Shown one piece after another: positions 60,701 to 64,000 of a stretch of DNA of 64,000 nt. Within the stretch, counting starts at the first letter, position 1. Every line of letters begins with the position of its first letter. The notes below the pieces were generated by a model, which saw only the letters and a program-made list of their open reading frames with translations, was not told the origin of the DNA and searched no databases. The position numbers were made by a program, and so were the translations under genes. Source of the DNA: Pyxicephalus adspersus (Eukaryota; Chordata; Amphibia; Anura; Pyxicephalidae); contig NC_092859.1 of NCBI RefSeq assembly GCF_032062135.1, forward strand, positions 23,385,098 to 23,449,097, given 5' to 3'.

Positions 60701-62088
60701 TGGATCCGCCAGGACGGTTGTTCGGAAAGTGGACGGCGGGCGCTGTACATACGCCAGATTCACATGCGATAATCGGCTCAGAGCCGAGAACCATTGCAAG
60801 TATGTACGTAGCCTAAGTCACATTCAGCTGGACTGGTTCATGGGGTGTATACTCATGTGGGGATATCAGAAAATGGTTTCATCATTACAAGTATTAGTCC
60901 AGTTGGGTGTGAATAACTACTACTAGATCTACAGAATATAAATTGCATGTAAAATATTTTAGATACTGATAATAATATCCTCTATAACATTCATAAAACC
61001 ATGCTTGCAATAAATTATTATTATCTTTATGTTTATTTTACAGAAGGTTTCCGTACTGGAAAATTCAAATGAATTTGTAAGCGTCGCCAAAATGTTCAGC
61101 AAGACAGTTAGTGGGCACGTGGTGAAGAAACTGTGGCGTGTTCAGAACCCTTCTCTTTGGCAGATCTATCAGTGGTATGTCTGTTATTATGTCTATTATT
61201 ACAACATAGCTGAATAGTGGTAATAAATGTATATAGCGGTGAATCACTTAAAAAATCTTTCACCTTGAATGTCCTGTTCTTCTTCCACTGTCCAGCATTT
61301 GTGACCTGTTGCCCTTTCTATCTTAGGCAGAAGAATCAGATGAAGAAAAAGAATTCAGATATTGATGTGAAAGAACTGCAACTGTTCCATGGCACGGACA
61401 CAGCAAACATTGACGGCATCTGCAGGGAAAACTTTGACTGGCGTGTGTGCGGCACTAATGGCACTGTGTATGGACAAGGTCAGTCATTGGGGCCAATGCA
61501 ATGTTCACCTGCACCATACTGTAAAAAAGAGAGCACTTACTGGGCCCCTGTAATGAAACTAATAGTGAATGACACAGTCAAAATTAGATTAGGATTTAAA
61601 GTAAACCTGTCATCAGCTATATTTTGTATGTGAAGTGTGTTCATGCTAAGTTAAATATTTGAGTTCCAGGTATAAGTATCTCATAATAATAAACCATCAT
61701 AGTACTCCCCCTGCATGCACTAGACACCTCTAATATTTTTAGGGGACACCTTTATTATTCATCACAACAAACATAACTTGTAAACTTTCTCCTTTTAGGA
61801 AGTTATTTTGCCAGAGATGCATCTTACTCCCACAACTACTCCGTACCCACCTCTTCGGGGACACGGACGATGTTTGTGGCTCGTGTGCTGGTCGGTGACT
61901 ATACCATAGGGAATCCCATTATGAGACGCCCACCTTTGAAATTCAGTGGAACTGAGAGTTATGACTCCTGTGTAGACAAAATGCCATATCCCTCCATCTT
62001 CGTTGTGTTTGAGAAATTACAAGTCTACCCGGAGTACGTCCTGGAGTACGAGAAGGAGGAGAAAAAGTCTGCCTGTGTCATTAGCTAA
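48740..62088 (+). CDS. ZC3HAV1: ZC3HAV1 (ZAP/PARP13), zinc-finger antiviral protein, long form
   Basis: Host antiviral RNA-binding protein (family knowledge: binds CpG-rich RNA and recruits decay factors). Exons: 48740-49026, 49517-49646, 51373-51751, 53241-54041, 54632-54691, 54780-54903, 56166-56328, 56633-56753, 59465-59561, 60261-60378, 61044-61174, 61327-61478, 61799-62088; phases join to 950 aa (human long form about 902). CCCH fingers: first one C64...C77/H81 with a Cys missing, then C83/C91/C97/H101, C141/C149/C155/H159, C161/C169/C174/H178, and a later C541/C549/C555/H559. Between them are an RG repeat (226-251) and a Ser/Thr/Pro-rich exon (266-532). WWE domains (YRWQLFSGTDW; TEWVWYWKDEFSTW) and a PARP fold follow: His825, Tyr857, Leu936. 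The C-terminus is SACVIS, a CaaX box also found in human ZAP-L. The exon-3 donor G|GTACCA is weak but is the only in-phase site. Confidence 0.93.
50080..50423. mobile_element. Tigger/pogo-like MITE, 344 bp
   Basis: The left end CAGGTTGACAATCGAAAATC and the right end GATTTTTGATTGTCAACCTG are inverted copies with one mismatch, flanked on both sides by TA (50078-50079 and 50424-50425), the target duplication of Tc1/mariner/pogo elements. Sub-terminal TTTCGGATCG resembles vertebrate Tigger ends. It lies in ZC3HAV1 intron 2. Confidence 0.75.
51990..52620 (-). pseudogene. L1/Tx1-like LINE reverse transcriptase fragment (minus strand)
   Basis: Minus-strand frames show the ordered L1 reverse-transcriptase blocks: RGPLSPLLFFLALEPLAHLI (about 52610-52540), FVDDILLMLTQPMYSLLNTL with the F/YxDD active-site motif (about 52490), INEGKSTALDL, YLRIHVTRAPDALFAANYAKL (about 52290-52230), LPKLLYYF (about 52150) and FIWANKRPKIYH (about 52040). 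Frameshifts separate the blocks. The G-run at 52095-52113 is part of this decayed ORF. It lies in ZC3HAV1 intron 3, antisense. Confidence 0.8.
54202..54416. mobile_element. Palindromic MITE with exact 19-bp terminal inverted repeats
   Basis: TGGGCCTGATTTATTAAAG (54202-54220) and CTTTAATAAATCAGGCCCA (54398-54416) are perfect inverted copies. Most of the interior also pairs (CTCCAAGGCTGGGGAGGA with TCCTCTCCAGCCTTGG; GATCCAGAAAACCTGGAATG with CATTCCAGGTTTTCTGGATC), so the whole 215 bp can fold into one long hairpin. It lies in ZC3HAV1 intron 4. Confidence 0.85.
57205..57355 (+). mobile_element. L2-like LINE 3' tail in ZC3HAV1 intron
   Basis: GTGTAAATTGCCCCACCTCC, AGATTGTAAGCTCTTCAGGA, TTTAATGTACAGCGCTGCGT and GTTGGCGCTATATAAATCCT, then a TTATTATTAATAATAATAAT tail. 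It directly abuts the minisatellite that starts near 57355. Confidence 0.75.
57355..59045. repeat. Minisatellite array with 970-bp assembly gap in ZC3HAV1 intron 8
   Basis: Units of about 50 bp with AGAGTGCAGAGGTCAGTACT, ATGTAACCTAGAGGTCAGGA and TTAGGTAACAT repeat head to tail on both sides of N 57988-58957. Units become more regular toward the gap, as expected if homogenous copies could not be assembled. Confidence 0.85.
60489..60817. repeat. GTACACACG-family MITE, reverse copy
   Basis: GGCTGGGTACACACGTGCAA starts the copy and TATGTACGTAGCCTAAG ends it. GAACTGCACGATGCATGAAT, AGCAGCACCCTGCTGCATGC and TGTGGATCCGCCAGGACGG correspond, in inverted order, to the copy at 2991-3320. It lies in ZC3HAV1 intron 10. 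Confidence 0.65.
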
Positions 62089-62376
62089 CAGGGATCAATA
62101 GCTGCAAATGAAAAGCTAATTCAAAGAAAAAAAAATACCCTTTTTTTAGGAGTTTTTAGGATTTTCTGCTTATTTATCAACTTTGCAAACCTTAAGTTTC
62201 TGGAAACCTAAATGATAAAGGTTGATGTGGTTATGTTGTTTTATGTTATTATTCAGTCTCAATCAGCCTCCCGCCTTCTATGTCATTGCTGGGCCAATAC
62301 ATGAACCAGATGAATAACAGAATGTAGATCAATGAATGTGATGATGAATGTTGGCAATTATGGTGCAAAGAGCACC

Positions 62377-62382
62377 AATAAA
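62377..62382 (+). terminator. ZC3HAV1: Candidate poly(A) signal of ZC3HAV1
   Basis: AATAAA lies 289 bp after the stop codon and is followed by AGGCTGCTGACATG. It is the first canonical hexamer I see downstream on the plus strand. No transcript evidence is available. Confidence 0.4.
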
Positions 62383-62399
62383 AGGCTGCTGACATGAAA

Positions 62400-62600
62400 T
62401 TTTAATGCTGGCATTCTGGTATGTGTCAGGTTCTTGTATTTCAAGTTCATGTAGTTTATAATGGTGACACCGCTGGCCACCACCCATGATTGACGTAGGA
62501 TCGGTCTGTGCAGGATGGTATTTGCACTTTGACACAACAGTAGGTGGCTGTTTAGAATTCTGCTCCTTCAGCTTCCAAAAAACTTTTACAGCTGCAAAAT
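62400..62600. repeat. Copy of a dispersed sequence also at 63715-63850
   Basis: GCTGGCCACCACCCATGATT, GGTATTTGCACTTTGACACA and GTGGCTGTTTAGAATTCTGC reappear in the same order at 63715-63850 as CATGCACCACCCATTATTTA, GTATTTGCACTTTCACACAT and TGTGGCTGCTTAGAGCTCTG. The type is unknown. Confidence 0.5.
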
Positions 62601-62954
62601 AGCGCATGTTCCTCAATCTATCAATTACTGGTCTGTGAGCTCCATCAATGCAGTGCATCTCTAGGAAATTGTGGATGGATTAGGAATGCAACAGTGAAGG
62701 ACTAGAGATGTACTGAGTGTATAATTTATGTTATGTCCCTCCATACATTGTGGGGTGGGGTATACTACTATACTGCAATAAAATGCCTTTTGAAACACAG
62801 GTTCACTTTAAAGGGGATCTTTTATTTGTTAATAAAATGAAATGGGGAATGTATTGGGTGTTTCTGTTACTTTCCCCTATCTGTTACTGTTACCCCGTGA
62901 GATGATACCACAAGGATATTTTATTGCAGCACAAATCAGACCCCTATACATTCA

Positions 62955-63640
62955 GAGTGCAGGGCTCCGATGTGTTCAATGTATAGGCATAGTGCAGGGG
63001 TCATGTGTATGTAACAGAGTGCCGGGGTCAGGTGTGCATAACACAGCATGCAGGGGTCAGGTGTGTGTAACACAGAGTACAGGGGTCAGGTGTGTGTAAC
63101 ACAGAGTGTAGGGGTCAGGTGTGCGTAACACAGNNNNNNNNNNNNNNNNNNNNNNNNNNNNNNNNNNNNNNNNNNNNNNNNNNNNNNNNNNNNNNNNNNN
63201 NNNNNNNNNNNNNNNNNNNNNNNNNNNNNNNNNNNNNNNNNNNNNNNNNNNNNNNNNNNNNNNNNNNNNNNNNNNNNNNNNNNNNNNNNNNNNNNNNNNN
63301 NNNNNNNNNNNNNNNNNNNNNNNNNNNNNNNNNNNNNNNNNNNNNNNNNNNNNNNNNNNNNNNNNNNNNNNNNNNNNNNNNNNNNNNNNNNNNNNNNNNN
63401 NNNNNNNNNNNNNNNNNNNNNNNNNNNNNNNNNNNNNNNNNNNNNNNNNNNNNNNNNNNNNNNNNNNNNNNNNNNNNNNNNNNNNNNNNNNNNNNNNNNN
63501 NNNNNNNNNNNNNNNNNNNNNNNNNNNNNNNNNNNNNNNNNNNNNNNNNNNNNNNNNNNNNNNGTACTGACAAGTCATTAGTATTTCACATACAAAAGTG
63601 CAGGGGTCAGTTGCTTGTAACATACTCCACATGGGCCAAG
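62955..63640. repeat. Minisatellite array with 430-bp assembly gap
   Basis: Units of about 33 bp with CAGGGGTCAGGTGTGTGTAA and CACAGAGT(A/G) repeat head to tail around N 63134-63563. The GGGGTCAG word is shared with the array at 57355-59045, so the two arrays may have a common origin. Confidence 0.8.
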
Positions 63641-63714
63641 TGTATGCAATGAACATAGTGAAGGGGCAGAAATATATACAGCCTAGCACACAGAACTTTT
63701 TAAGTATGAACTGG

Positions 63715-63850
63715 ATCTCTTGCATTTTTAGTGGTGTCTCTGCCATGCACCACCCATTATTTAAGTTTGATCAATCTGTGAAAATTCGTATTTGCACTTT
63801 CACACATTTTGTGGCTGCTTAGAGCTCTGCCTCCTTTATCTTCCATGTTT
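63715..63850. repeat. Second copy of the dispersed sequence at 62400-62600
   Basis: It matches the earlier copy in order with scattered differences. Beyond it, to the window end, I see no gene. Confidence 0.45.
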
Positions 63851-64000
63851 AATCAATGTGGAGCAAGGGCAGACAAAGAAGGCCACAGCCAATTCCTATA
63901 TAGGTCCCTGTGTATAGTTTATGGTATACCACTCCATGCAATACCAGGGGTTGTCTTAAAATATTTAATTTGAAGGAATGTCTGGGTGAAGCACAGATTT

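Overview
This window looks like vertebrate nuclear DNA, most likely from a frog (inference). Genes are split by GT-AG introns. Introns and intergenic DNA are full of repeats: 3' ends of L2/CR1 LINEs, a DIRS-like tyrosine-recombinase element, hAT, Tc1 and mariner relics, Tigger-like and palindromic short DNA transposons, an L1/Tx1 fragment and many minisatellites. There are three N gaps (31936-32208, 57988-58957, 63134-63563), and all three lie in tandem repeats.

Three protein-coding genes can be rebuilt exon by exon. (1) Thromboxane A synthase (TBXAS1/CYP5A1), plus strand, coding exons 17607-28635, with probable 5' noncoding exons at 9.7 and 11.7 kb. One internal exon, about 46 codons carrying the PERF region, is not found. 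(2) PARP12, minus strand, 12 coding exons from 47728 down to 35069, 661 aa, with five CCCH zinc fingers, WWE domains and a PARP catalytic domain. (3) ZC3HAV1 (ZAP/PARP13), plus strand, 13 coding exons 48740-62088, 950 aa, with the same architecture, an extra RG-rich and Ser/Thr-rich linker and a C-terminal CVIS CaaX box.

PARP12 and ZC3HAV1 are head-to-head paralogues with matching exon phases. Their start codons are 1,011 bp apart, so they share a candidate bidirectional promoter. That promoter holds a perfect ISRE core (AGTTTCGGTTTC, 48600-48611), which fits interferon control of an antiviral gene pair. TBXAS1 and PARP12 are tail-to-tail, as I recall them in human 7q34.

Layout: 1-9.4 kb is repeat-rich upstream DNA with a candidate TATA/CRE/AP-1 promoter near 6.35-6.58 kb. 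9.49-17.6 kb is a candidate CpG-type promoter and 5'UTR introns. 17.6-28.6 kb is TBXAS1. 28.7-35.0 kb is intergenic. 35.1-47.7 kb is PARP12. 47.7-48.7 kb is the shared promoter. 48.7-62.1 kb is ZC3HAV1. 62.1-64 kb is downstream repeats.
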